DNA of 10,042 nucleotides from Rhodoferax sp. (GTDB lineage: Bacteria > Pseudomonadota > Gammaproteobacteria > Burkholderiales > Burkholderiaceae_C). The position numbers were made by a program, and so were the translations under genes. Below are positions 1 to 6,154 of this stretch, in pieces (position 1 is the first letter of the stretch; every line of letters begins with the position of its first letter). Location of the stretch: the NCBI GenBank assembly GCA_026785765.1, contig JAJAZK010000041.1:1-10042 (forward strand), in the 5' to 3' direction. The notes under the pieces are model-generated. The model did no database searches. It worked only from the letters and a program-made list of their open reading frames with translations, and had not been told where the DNA came from.

Positions 1-867
1 ATGAGCGCCGCCGGGCCGCTCCCAAGGCGCTCGCTACCGCAGCCGTCAGGCGAAGGTACTCCAGTTCACGCGCCGACGCCCCCGCTGGACACCCGGCTGC
101 ACCAGATGCTGCGCAGTGGCCAGCGCCTGCGCGGCGTCTTCAACGGAATCCCGTCGCCCGCCATTGTCGAGATGTGCGCCTTTGCCGGTTTCGACTTTCT
201 GGTGATCGACAACGAACACGGCAGCGCCAGCATCGAGACCACCGAGCATATGCTGCGTGCGGCGCGTGCCAGCAACCTGCCCGCGCTGGTACGCTGCCTG
301 GAGCACGACATTGCACGCACGCTCGATATCGGTGCCGGTGGCCTGCAGATTCCCATGGTTGACACAGCGGTGCATGCGGCCGACCTGGTACGGCGCGTCA
401 AGTACCCGTTGCCCAGGGGGGCGGCTGGCATCAGCGGCCAGCGCGGCAGTGCCTTCTCTGGCAGGGCGGCAGGATACGGGGCGTTTGGCGGGCCGGCGCA
501 TACGCAGCGCAGCAACGAAGGCATCGTGCTGGTGGTGATGATCGAGACCGCGCAAGGGGTAGCCAATGCGGCCGAGATCGCGGCCGTCGAGGGTGTCGAC
601 GCCGTCTTCGTCGGCCCGAATGACCTGGCGCACAACCTGGGCTGCGAGAACCGCTGGAATGAGCCTGTTGTGCAAACGGCGATCGAGCAGACCCTGCGCG
701 CGGTGGCTGCGGCCGGCAAGTGCCCCGGCATCCTGGCACTCACGCCGCAGGACGAAGACCGTTATGCCGCCTGGGGCGCGCGCTACTTCGCGTCGGTCAG
801 CACCGGTATCATCACCAAGGCCCTGCAAGAAGCCGCGCAAGGGGGGCGTGCGCAGCTGAACTATTGA
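1..867 (+). CDS. HpcH/HpaI-family aldolase/citrate lyase-like protein
   Basis: Predicted cytoplasmic class II (metal-dependent) aldolase of the HpcH/HpaI family, which cleaves or forms 2-oxo-acid aldols such as 4-hydroxy-2-oxoheptanedioate. The (beta/alpha)8-barrel hallmarks are visible in order: FDFLVIDNEHG with the catalytic His at residue 73, the substrate-binding Arg at 98 (ALVRCLEHD), IPMVDT near 118-122, VVMIET with the metal-ligand Glu at 182, and GVDAVFVGPNDLA with the metal-ligand Asp at 208. The 288 residues exceed the usual 250-270 because of a Pro/Ala-rich extension of about 30 residues before family similarity begins (near RLHQMLRSG). The ATG lies at the first base of the window, so the ribosome-binding site cannot be seen. 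The true start could lie upstream, or downstream at the ATG at 106, although I see no Shine-Dalgarno sequence before that one. The substrate cannot be assigned from sequence; no catabolic partner genes are adjacent. A dipeptidase gene follows after 41 bases on the same strand. Confidence 0.9.
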   Translation: MSAAGPLPRRSLPQPSGEGTPVHAPTPPLDTRLHQMLRSGQRLRGVFNGIPSPAIVEMCAFAGFDFLVIDNEHGSASIETTEHMLRAARASNLPALVRCLEHDIARTLDIGAGGLQIPMVDTAVHAADLVRRVKYPLPRGAAGISGQRGSAFSGRAAGYGAFGGPAHTQRSNEGIVLVVMIETAQGVANAAEIAAVEGVDAVFVGPNDLAHNLGCENRWNEPVVQTAIEQTLRAVAAAGKCPGILALTPQDEDRYAAWGARYFASVSTGIITKALQEAAQGGRAQLNY

Positions 868-892
868 CCCACCGCCCCACCGACCGACCACC

Positions 893-897
893 AGGAG
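893..897 (+). promoter_or_regulatory. Ribosome-binding site of the M15 dipeptidase gene
   Basis: AGGAG lies 11 bases before the ATG at 909. It decides the start against longer in-frame readings that would run back into the aldolase gene. The spacing is slightly long but acceptable. Confidence 0.6.
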
Positions 898-908
898 CCT
901 GCCCCGCC

Positions 909-1760
909 ATGCCAGATACCGACGATGCGCGGCGCGCCTACTGGACACAGCAGTTCGAGGACGCGTACCACTTCATGTTCGACCATATCCTGCCCTACCC
1001 GGTGCAGGAGTGTGGTGAGCCATTCGTGTCACTGCCCGAGGCCGCCACCGCTGCCGGTGTCGAGGTGTTGTTCTCCGGCGCGCCCCATGTGCTGGGGCTG
1101 CAGCGCCTGTTTTACCTGCGCGAAGGCCAGATCGAGGGGTTCGTGGGTGCGGCGCGCGAGATGAACCAGCGTGGCTGGATTTTGCGGGTCGAGGACGGGT
1201 TTCGCACGCGCGCGATCCAGAAGCATCTGGGCCGCACGCCGACGGTTTTTGACACGATTCTGCGCAGTGTCATGTGGGAGCTGCGTGGCGAGGTTCCTTC
1301 GGCGGAATTCATGTTCCGCCGCTGTTCCGCAATGGTGGCGACCGTACCCAAGTTCGGAACCCATATGTCGGGCAGCGCAATTGACATCTCTGTGGTCTGG
1401 CGCGAGAACCCGGCGCACGAGGTGGACCGTGGTGCGCCTTACATCGAGATGTCGGCCCTGACTCCGATGGACTCTCCGTTTGTGTCGTCGCAGGCGCAAC
1501 ACAATCGCCGCGAGATCAGCGCGTTGATGCTGCGTCACGGGTTTGTCGCCTATCCCTGGGAGTTCTGGCACTACTCCAGCGGGGACGCCTATGACCAGTT
1601 CCTGCGGCGTACCGGCAAGCCGGCAATTTACGGTGCGGTGGACTGGGACCCGGTGGGCAACCAGGTTTCGCCCATCGACGATCCGGCCCAGCCGCTGAAC
1701 TCCGAAGCGGAAGTGCGCCTTGAGATTGACGCGGCGTTGCGTCGCCTCGCGGCAGCCTGA
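909..1760 (+). CDS. VanX-like D-alanyl-D-alanine dipeptidase (peptidase M15)
   Basis: Predicted zinc D,D-dipeptidase of the VanX/DdpX branch of peptidase family M15, which hydrolyses D-Ala-D-Ala or related D-amino-acid dipeptides from cell-wall turnover. The 283-residue protein shows the family's zinc and catalytic residues: GTHMSGSAIDIS gives His152 and Asp159 (the SxHxxGxAxD motif), and EFWHYS gives the general base Glu218 and third zinc ligand His221. VEDGFRTRAIQ carries Arg99, matching the transition-state arginine of VanX (V-x-D-x-YRP). No signal peptide is visible, so it is probably cytoplasmic like VanX and DdpX. It is longer than VanX (about 200 residues), with extra sequence at both ends. 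Unlike vancomycin-resistance loci, there is no VanA/VanH-type ligase or dehydrogenase beside it, so a catabolic or wall-recycling role is more likely. It lies 41 bases after the aldolase and 30 before the HDOD gene, probably in one transcript. Confidence 0.88.
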   Translation: MPDTDDARRAYWTQQFEDAYHFMFDHILPYPVQECGEPFVSLPEAATAAGVEVLFSGAPHVLGLQRLFYLREGQIEGFVGAAREMNQRGWILRVEDGFRTRAIQKHLGRTPTVFDTILRSVMWELRGEVPSAEFMFRRCSAMVATVPKFGTHMSGSAIDISVVWRENPAHEVDRGAPYIEMSALTPMDSPFVSSQAQHNRREISALMLRHGFVAYPWEFWHYSSGDAYDQFLRRTGKPAIYGAVDWDPVGNQVSPIDDPAQPLNSEAEVRLEIDAALRRLAAA

Positions 1761-1790
1761 CAGAATCGGGGCTTCTCTGCCCTTTGATCC

Positions 1791-2633
1791 ATGACACCCG
1801 AACTTGCCCAGAAGCTCACTGCAGCGGTTGACCGTATGCCAGCTTTTCCCAAGAGTGTGCAGCGCATACTGCAACTCACCAGCGACGTCAACTGCTCGCC
1901 CAAGGAACTGGTACAGGTGATCGACAAGGACCCGGTGGTGACGGTGAAGATCCTCAAGGTCGTGAATTCCGCGTATTACAACCTGCCGCGCCAGATCACC
2001 TCGGTCAACCATGCGGTGGTGCACTTGGGGATGAACTCGATCAAAAACCTGGCCCTGAGCATCGCCGCCGTCGGCATGTTGCCTGCCACCAATGCCGCCG
2101 GATTCGACGCACACCAGTACCTGCTGCATTCCCTGTCCACCGGCGGTATCGCCAAGCGGCTGGCGCAGCGGCTCGGCTCGGTGGACCCGATGGACGGCTT
2201 CATCGCCGGTTTGCTGCACGACTTTGGCAAGGCGGTGTTTGCGCAGTTCATGCCGTCGCAGTTTCGTGCAGCGCTCGAACGGTGCGCGCAGGATCAGAGT
2301 TCCCTGCACGAAGCGCTGCACGATATTGCCGGTGCCGACCATGCGGTGGTGGGGGCGATGCTGGTGGAGAAATGGCGTTTTGCGCCACAACTGGTGGAGG
2401 CAATCCGGCACCAGCATGGGCCCGATGTGCCCGACACCGACATGGTGGCCTGCCTGTTTGCCGCCAACCAGGCGGCGAAGCGCCTGAAGTTCGGTTATGC
2501 CGGCAATCCGCTGGTGGAAGAACTGCCGCCGGCACTGGCGCAGCGCCTGGGCGGTACGCTGGACGAAGTGATTGTGTCGCTGGGTGACCTGACCTTGGTC
2601 TTGGAAGAGGCCACGCTGTTTGCCAAGCTGTAG
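1791..2633 (+). CDS. HDOD domain-containing protein
   Basis: Single-domain HDOD protein of 280 residues. The family is a catalytically reduced relative of HD-domain phosphohydrolases, usually found in signalling (cyclic-di-GMP, chemotaxis or stress pathways) and mostly of unknown biochemical activity. The N-terminal helical signature runs from RMPAFPKSVQRILQL through VIDKDPVVTVKILKVVNSAYY to the helix NHAVVHLGMNSIKNLALSIA (residues 15-92). The HD-like half keeps LLHS (His113), GLLHDFGKAVF (His143-Asp144), GADHAVVGAML (His184) and AIRHQH (His207), so several metal-ligand positions of true HD enzymes are present; whether they bind metal is unknown. There is no receiver, GGDEF or EAL domain. No good Shine-Dalgarno precedes the ATG. 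The start is chosen because family similarity begins immediately and the preceding stop is only 30 bases away. Its close spacing to the dipeptidase gene suggests co-transcription. Confidence 0.9.
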   Translation: MTPELAQKLTAAVDRMPAFPKSVQRILQLTSDVNCSPKELVQVIDKDPVVTVKILKVVNSAYYNLPRQITSVNHAVVHLGMNSIKNLALSIAAVGMLPATNAAGFDAHQYLLHSLSTGGIAKRLAQRLGSVDPMDGFIAGLLHDFGKAVFAQFMPSQFRAALERCAQDQSSLHEALHDIAGADHAVVGAMLVEKWRFAPQLVEAIRHQHGPDVPDTDMVACLFAANQAAKRLKFGYAGNPLVEELPPALAQRLGGTLDEVIVSLGDLTLVLEEATLFAKL

Positions 2634-2651
2634 CGTGTGCCCCTGTGCGCC

Positions 2652-2672
2652 CTGAGCACGCGGGCGCCATGC
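2652..2672. repeat. 21-base direct repeat, copy 1
   Basis: First copy of a 21-base unit in the gap between the convergent HDOD and cytochrome c genes. The shared 17-base core is GCACGCGGGCGCCATGC. Just upstream, GCGCCC (2647-2652) can pair with GGGCGC (2662-2667), giving a small hairpin 13 bases after the HDOD stop, but no T-run follows it. Confidence 0.6.
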
Positions 2673-2712
2673 ACCCAGGCCATGGCCGACGCCAACCAGA
2701 CCCATGGGCACT

Positions 2713-2733
2713 CTGCGCACGCGGGCGCCATGC
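2713..2733. repeat. 21-base direct repeat, copy 2
   Basis: Second copy, identical to copy 1 at 20 of 21 positions (A to C at position 4) and offset by 61 bases. Two short CATG-centred palindromes lie between the copies: GGCCATGGCC at 2678-2687 and CCCATGGG at 2701-2708. Function is unknown. Two copies in a spacer between converging genes may be a small intergenic repeat element or part of the termination region. Confidence 0.6.
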
Positions 2734-2746
2734 CTGGCCGGCAAGG

Positions 2747-3607
2747 CTATTCCTGCGAGGGCAGTGGCGGCAGTGATCGCAGATAGACGACGATTGCCGA
2801 AAGATCGTCTGGCGTCAGCCGACTGGTGCTGTTTGTGATCACTTCGCCCATGGGCTCGCCCGCAATGTCGCCGCCTGGTGTCAATCCGGTCAGCAGGTAC
2901 TCTTTCAGACCTGCATCGGTCCACTTCTTCAGTCGCGTCGGCGTCAGGTTGGGAACCTTCCCTTCGGGCACTTTGCCGCCTGCCAGCAATCGGTCGGACT
3001 TGGGGCCACCGAGGAAATTGCGCGGTGTGTGGCATTCGCCGCAATGTCCGAGGGCGCGCACCAGGTAGGAGCCGCGTGCCACGCTGGCGCCGGTCGGTGC
3101 ATTGCTGAGTGCCGGCGCCGCCGTAAAAAACAACCATTTCCAGACTGCCACAAGCGGGCGCCAGCTGAAGGGGAAGCGCAGCGCGTGCTCCTGGTTGGCC
3201 CGGTTGGTCGCCGGCAGGCTGCGCAAATAGACCCACAGATCGCGCACATCGGTGTCGGACATACCGGTAAAAGAGGGGTAGGGAAACGCCGGGAAATAAT
3301 GCGACCCGTCGCGCCGCTCGCCGCGGCGCACCGCGCGACGGACCTCCTCCTCGGACCAGGCGCCCAGCCCGGTGTCGCGATGGGGGGTGATGTTGGGCCC
3401 GTAAAAAACTCCGAACGGTGTCTCCAGCGCGCGGCCGCCCGCAAACGGCACCGATCCGGCTTTGGTATCGGTGTGGCAACCCATGCAACCGGCGGCCTTG
3501 GCAATGTATTCGCCCGCGACCCGGTTGCCTTGGGCATGGACGGACGCAAAACCCAGTGCCAGGAGGATGGCAACCACGAACGGTGCGGGTCTGCTCCATG
3601 TGCACAA
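2747..3607 (-). CDS. Periplasmic dihaem cytochrome c (alcohol/gluconate dehydrogenase cytochrome subunit type)
   Basis: Predicted exported c-type cytochrome with two haem-binding domains, which would pass electrons from a periplasmic dehydrogenase to the respiratory chain. Using the TTG at 3607 it has 286 residues. CMGCH (41-45) and CGECH (189-193) are the two haem sites. Likely axial methionines are Met116 in YPSFTGMSDTDV and Met253 in GEPMGEVITNSTSRLT, both typical of the cytochrome subunits of membrane-bound alcohol and gluconate dehydrogenases. Those subunits usually have three haem domains, so this is a two-domain relative. Residues 1-25 form a signal peptide (hydrophobic PAPFVVAILLALGFAS, cleavage after VHA). 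The start is uncertain. There is no ATG at a suitable place; TTG 3607 gives the best signal peptide but a poor Shine-Dalgarno, while GTG at 3754 has AGGA eight bases upstream but would add about 49 Pro/Ala-rich residues before the hydrophobic segment. No dehydrogenase gene is adjacent. It diverges from the cytochrome c' gene. Confidence 0.85.
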   Translation of the reverse strand: MCTWSRPAPFVVAILLALGFASVHAQGNRVAGEYIAKAAGCMGCHTDTKAGSVPFAGGRALETPFGVFYGPNITPHRDTGLGAWSEEEVRRAVRRGERRDGSHYFPAFPYPSFTGMSDTDVRDLWVYLRSLPATNRANQEHALRFPFSWRPLVAVWKWLFFTAAPALSNAPTGASVARGSYLVRALGHCGECHTPRNFLGGPKSDRLLAGGKVPEGKVPNLTPTRLKKWTDAGLKEYLLTGLTPGGDIAGEPMGEVITNSTSRLTPDDLSAIVVYLRSLPPLPSQE

Positions 3608-3950
3608 GGCGCCCAGCCGCCACCTTGGCAGCCTGTAGGCCTTTGGGTTGGGCCCGGGTTGGGATGGCAAAGCGCGGCTGGGTTGCCGGGCTGCGGCAGC
3701 GGCGGGCGCAACAATCTTTGCAGATTGATAACCGGGCCGGGTTGAGATGTTCACTTGAGCTGTCCTGACCTGAAGCTGATGGTGCGAGTATGGGCCGGGT
3801 CGAAAGTTCGGAGCAAGGCCCGCAATGTTCGTCAGTCCAATTTGTATTCTGTCAAACTTCCTGATCGCTCCGATGCCGTGATATCCCGGTGCAGGCAATG
3901 TGCACTTCCTAAGTGTTTTCCCTAGTCTGCAGGTACAGCGCTGAACTTCG

Positions 3951-3979
3951 TTGGCATGACACACTCCACCAGTCTGTAA
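3951..3979 (+). promoter_or_regulatory. Possible sigma-70-type promoter for cytochrome c'
   Basis: TTGGCA (3951-3956), a 17-base spacer, then CTGTAA (3974-3979), ending 25 bases before the likely ATG. The -35 is a fair match (4 of 6 to TTGACA) and the -10 is poor. This is the best candidate I see, but it remains weak. Confidence 0.25.
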
Positions 3980-3993
3980 AACCATACCACCCG

Positions 3994-3999
3994 AAAGGA
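3994..3999 (+). promoter_or_regulatory. Ribosome-binding site of cytochrome c'
   Basis: AAAGGA lies 2 bases before the ATG at 4002 and 5 bases before the ATG at 4005. The spacing favours the second of the two adjacent ATG codons as the start. Confidence 0.65.
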
Positions 4000-4004
4000 A
4001 CATG

Positions 4005-4457
4005 ATGAAAATAGTTGCGACGCTCACGCTGGCTGCTGCCGCCATCACCATGGCTGCTCCGGCACAAGCCCAGTTTGCCAAACCGGAAGACGCAATCAAG
4101 TACCGCAAGTCGGCATTGACGGTGATGTCAACGCACTTTGGACGCGTCGGTGCCATGGTGGCGGGCCGGGTGCCATTCGATGCAACCGCCGCAGCGAGTA
4201 ACGCAGCCATTGCAGAGTCCATGTCGAAGCTGCCTTGGCCGGCCTTCGTTGAGGGTTCCGGCGTGGGCGATACCAAGGCAAGGCCGGAAATCTGGAGTGA
4301 TGCTGCCAAGTTCAAAGCCGCCAACGAGAAGATGCAAGCGGCCATGAGCAACCTGGCGACGGTCGCCAAGGGTGGCAACCTCGACGCCATCAAGACCGCA
4401 TTCGGTCCAGCAGGAGCTACCTGCAAGGCTTGCCACGACGACTTCCGCAAGGAGTGA
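4005..4457 (+). CDS. cycP: Cytochrome c' (periplasmic NO-binding class II cytochrome c)
   Basis: Predicted periplasmic cytochrome c', a four-helix-bundle haem protein that binds NO and CO and is linked to protection from nitric oxide. Residues 1-22 are a signal peptide ending AAPAQA, giving a mature protein of 128 residues that begins QFAKPEDAIKYRKSALTVM. As I recall the Alcaligenes xylosoxidans protein, this is close to its N-terminus and includes Leu16, the distal-pocket residue that keeps the haem five-coordinate. The single haem site lies near the C-terminus as in all class II cytochromes: CKACH, Cys140/Cys143/His144, with Arg148 four residues after the proximal His (Arg124 in the Alcaligenes protein). 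PWPAF and RPEIWSDAAKFK are further family landmarks. An ATG three bases upstream (4002) is possible, but the ribosome-binding site spacing favours 4005. The gene is monocistronic, divergent from the dihaem cytochrome c, and followed by a strong terminator. The symbol follows use in other bacteria. Confidence 0.93.
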   Translation: MKIVATLTLAAAAITMAAPAQAQFAKPEDAIKYRKSALTVMSTHFGRVGAMVAGRVPFDATAAASNAAIAESMSKLPWPAFVEGSGVGDTKARPEIWSDAAKFKAANEKMQAAMSNLATVAKGGNLDAIKTAFGPAGATCKACHDDFRKE

Positions 4458-4465
4458 GTCGGATC

Positions 4466-4490
4466 CGCAACTGCGTGTGTGGCAGTTGCG
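4466..4490 (+). terminator. First hairpin downstream of cytochrome c'
   Basis: CGCAACTGC (4466-4474) pairs perfectly with GCAGTTGCG (4482-4490) around a 7-base loop, starting 8 bases after the stop codon. Only a broken T-rich stretch (TGTTGTT) follows, so it may protect the mRNA 3' end or act jointly with the stronger terminator just downstream. Confidence 0.5.
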
Positions 4491-4501
4491 CGGTGCTGTT
4501 G

Positions 4502-6154
4502 TTACCCAAGGCTGGCCTTCGTGCCAGCTTTTTTTTGCGCGGTCAGCCAGGGCACAAAGCGCTGGTGCCAGGCGTCTGGCAACCATTGGCGAAACAGTAC
4601 TTGTTCCTCGCGGTAGAACCGCCCCAGCCAGGTCGCCGCTTCCAGCACCGGTGCGTCGATCAGCCTGGCGTCGCTGCCGGCCGGGGCACTCAGATAGCCG
4701 TAACTGGCTGCTGCTCCATCGGGCAGTCGACAGGTGCCGAGCGTTTCCAGTATTCGTAACGCGCCCCCGGTGTGGTGTGCCAGTTGGAACACCAGCCAGA
4801 ACCCGGCGCTCTGCAGGGCTGGCGGCAAACTGGTTCGACGCGCAAACAGGCGGTCGAGGAAGGCAGTGCGGCGAAACAGGCAGGCAGACATGGGTGGCGC
4901 CACCCAGTCGCGCAGGCCGGTGGCCAGCGGTGGCACTTGTTGCAGTGGCTGTTTCCAGGCGCCGCTGTTGCGAAAGACGTCGGCACTCACCAGAGAGCCC
5001 TGTTGGCTGGCCAGACGCACATCGCTGCAACTCACTGCCACTAGCGGGCCGTGCTGGCGCAGGTAGATGTGGCGTTCGACGAACTCGCGGTCCAGTTGGT
5101 CTCCCAATCGAACAAAGACAATGTATTCACCAATGCCGGTCTCGTATGCCTGGGCGATTTGCTGTAGTTCCGTTGCCGCGTCGTCTGACTGGTTGCTCGT
5201 GATCTGAACGGCGCCATTCGATTGCAGCACTTTGTCGGGGCTTGTTTCTTCAAGCAAGGCCAATTGCACCAGTGGCCGCTTCAGGGCGCGTGACGTGGGC
5301 AATTGCCGGTTCAAATGCTCGAGTTGGCGCAAGTAACTCAAAGCAGACGCACGCTTTTCCCCGGAGAGCGATAAACCGTCGACCCATAACTCAAGGAAGC
5401 GCAGGGTCTTTGGAGCGCGGACTTTGGGATCGAAGCGCGGGATGTAGCGCCCGTCAACCAGAGTTGCGAACTCGTTGTTCTGGTGAATCCGGTACGCTGC
5501 GAGCGGTTCGCGCAGGTAGTGCACGCAACCTGCCTTGAACAATGCAGTAGGACACAGGATGCCGTCCACGCCGAGCCTGAAGTCGAACCCGGGGATCGCG
5601 TTCAGGCACTCAAGTGCCAGCGTACGCTCCAGCACCATGCCGGCAGGGATTGAAAAGGGGAAATGCCGTGGAGCGTGGTTCAGTGTGAAGCGGTCGGGCA
5701 AGGCGTGAATACCCACCAGCTCGAACCAGGTCTGCTTCTGACGTTGCGGCTCTGCGCCGCTGATGTCATCGAGCGCCAGGTCATGGCAGAGGAATAGCGG
5801 GTCGGGCAGGCTCCCCAGCGACTCGATGTGGGCGGCCAGTCGCGCCAGCTTGTGCGGCATGAATAAATCGTCCGAATCAAGCAGGCAGACGTAGTCCCCT
5901 GTGGCGACGCGCACACCCGCGGCCACCGCTGCTGTTTGACCACGGTTCTCCTGAAAGACGGCCAGAAAGCGTGTGTCATTGACAAATGCATCGTAGACCG
6001 CTGGCGACCCATCCGTAGATCCATCATCCACCACGATCACTTGCACCTTGTCCTTCGGGTAGTCCTGGTCCAGCGCGCTCTGGATCGCCTCTCCAACAAA
6101 TCGTGCGTAGTTGTAGTTGCAGATCACCACCGAAAAGGTGGGCAGCCCGGTCAT
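4502..6154 (-). CDS. GT2-like glycosyltransferase with a second, degenerate GT-A-like half
   Basis: Predicted cytoplasmic family 2 glycosyltransferase of 550 residues, transferring a sugar from a nucleotide-sugar donor, probably in surface polysaccharide or glycan synthesis. The N-terminal GT-A domain is intact: FSVVICNYNYARFVGEAIQS (residues 7-26), VVDDGSTD (41-48), LLDSDD holding the metal-binding DxD (Asp93, Asp95), and the acceptor-side stretch GVDGILCPTAL through LREPLAAYRIH (195-224). Single-domain GT2 enzymes are about 250-350 residues. Here residues about 294-480 repeat the same order in degraded form (LLEETSPD, GEYIVFVRLGD, APPMSACLFRRT, ILETLGTCRL), with Arg and Gly where the DxD aspartates should be. 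No membrane segments are apparent. The ATG overlaps the stop of the upstream glycosyltransferase (ATGA, 6151-6154), and AAGGTG lies five bases before it, so translation is probably coupled. The acceptor and sugar are unknown. Confidence 0.87.
   Translation of the reverse strand: MTGLPTFSVVICNYNYARFVGEAIQSALDQDYPKDKVQVIVVDDGSTDGSPAVYDAFVNDTRFLAVFQENRGQTAAVAAGVRVATGDYVCLLDSDDLFMPHKLARLAAHIESLGSLPDPLFLCHDLALDDISGAEPQRQKQTWFELVGIHALPDRFTLNHAPRHFPFSIPAGMVLERTLALECLNAIPGFDFRLGVDGILCPTALFKAGCVHYLREPLAAYRIHQNNEFATLVDGRYIPRFDPKVRAPKTLRFLELWVDGLSLSGEKRASALSYLRQLEHLNRQLPTSRALKRPLVQLALLEETSPDKVLQSNGAVQITSNQSDDAATELQQIAQAYETGIGEYIVFVRLGDQLDREFVERHIYLRQHGPLVAVSCSDVRLASQQGSLVSADVFRNSGAWKQPLQQVPPLATGLRDWVAPPMSACLFRRTAFLDRLFARRTSLPPALQSAGFWLVFQLAHHTGGALRILETLGTCRLPDGAAASYGYLSAPAGSDARLIDAPVLEAATWLGRFYREEQVLFRQWLPDAWHQRFVPWLTAQKKAGTKASLG
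4508..4536 (+). terminator. Rho-independent terminator of cytochrome c'
   Basis: AAGGCTGGC (4508-4516) pairs with GCCAGCTTT (4523-4531), with one G-T wobble and a 6-base loop. The run of eight T (4529-4536) begins inside the 3' arm. It is a textbook terminator for rightward transcription. It lies entirely within the last codons of the convergent glycosyltransferase gene, whose C-terminal Lys-rich tail is encoded by the complementary A-run. Confidence 0.8.

Larger units (their letters stand above)
3608..4001. other. Divergent intergenic region between two cytochrome genes
   Basis: About 394 bases between the proposed start of the dihaem cytochrome c (- strand) and the cytochrome c' gene (+ strand); shorter if the GTG at 3754 is used. 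It should contain both promoters. I see no additional gene here. The - strand stays open through the whole spacer, but the translation upstream of the signal peptide matches nothing I recognise and has weak codon bias. Contents worth noting are a weak sigma-70-like pair near 3951-3979 and an imperfect dyad at 3842-3855. Confidence 0.6.

Noticed and set aside
46..948. 300-codon open frame antisense to the aldolase gene
   Set aside because: The + strand aldolase has all family motifs, while the antisense translation is Arg/Gly/His-rich with no recognisable motif.
2652..2733. CRISPR-like repeat array
   Set aside because: There are only two copies, with no further units and no cas genes, so the repeat is too sparse to be an array.
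1029..3623. Very long open frame on the - strand (over 860 codons) spanning the dipeptidase, HDOD gene and part of the cytochrome c gene
   Set aside because: It lies antisense to two well-supported genes and overlaps a third in another frame. Its translation is rich in Arg, His and Gly with no recognisable domain. Such frames arise from high third-position GC on the opposite strand.
2944..3714. Possible frameshift giving the dihaem cytochrome an ATG start in another frame (ATG at 3714 or 3600)
   Set aside because: The hydrophobic signal segment and both haem motifs all lie in one continuous frame, so no frameshift is needed and the other frame is a shadow.
3029..3745. 238-codon + strand frame over the dihaem cytochrome c
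   Set aside because: It is antisense to a gene with two CxxCH motifs and a signal peptide, and has no motifs of its own.
4372..5202. 276-codon + strand frame running from cytochrome c' into the GT2 gene
   Set aside because: It overlaps cytochrome c' out of frame, crosses the terminator, and gives a low-complexity Arg/Ala-rich protein.
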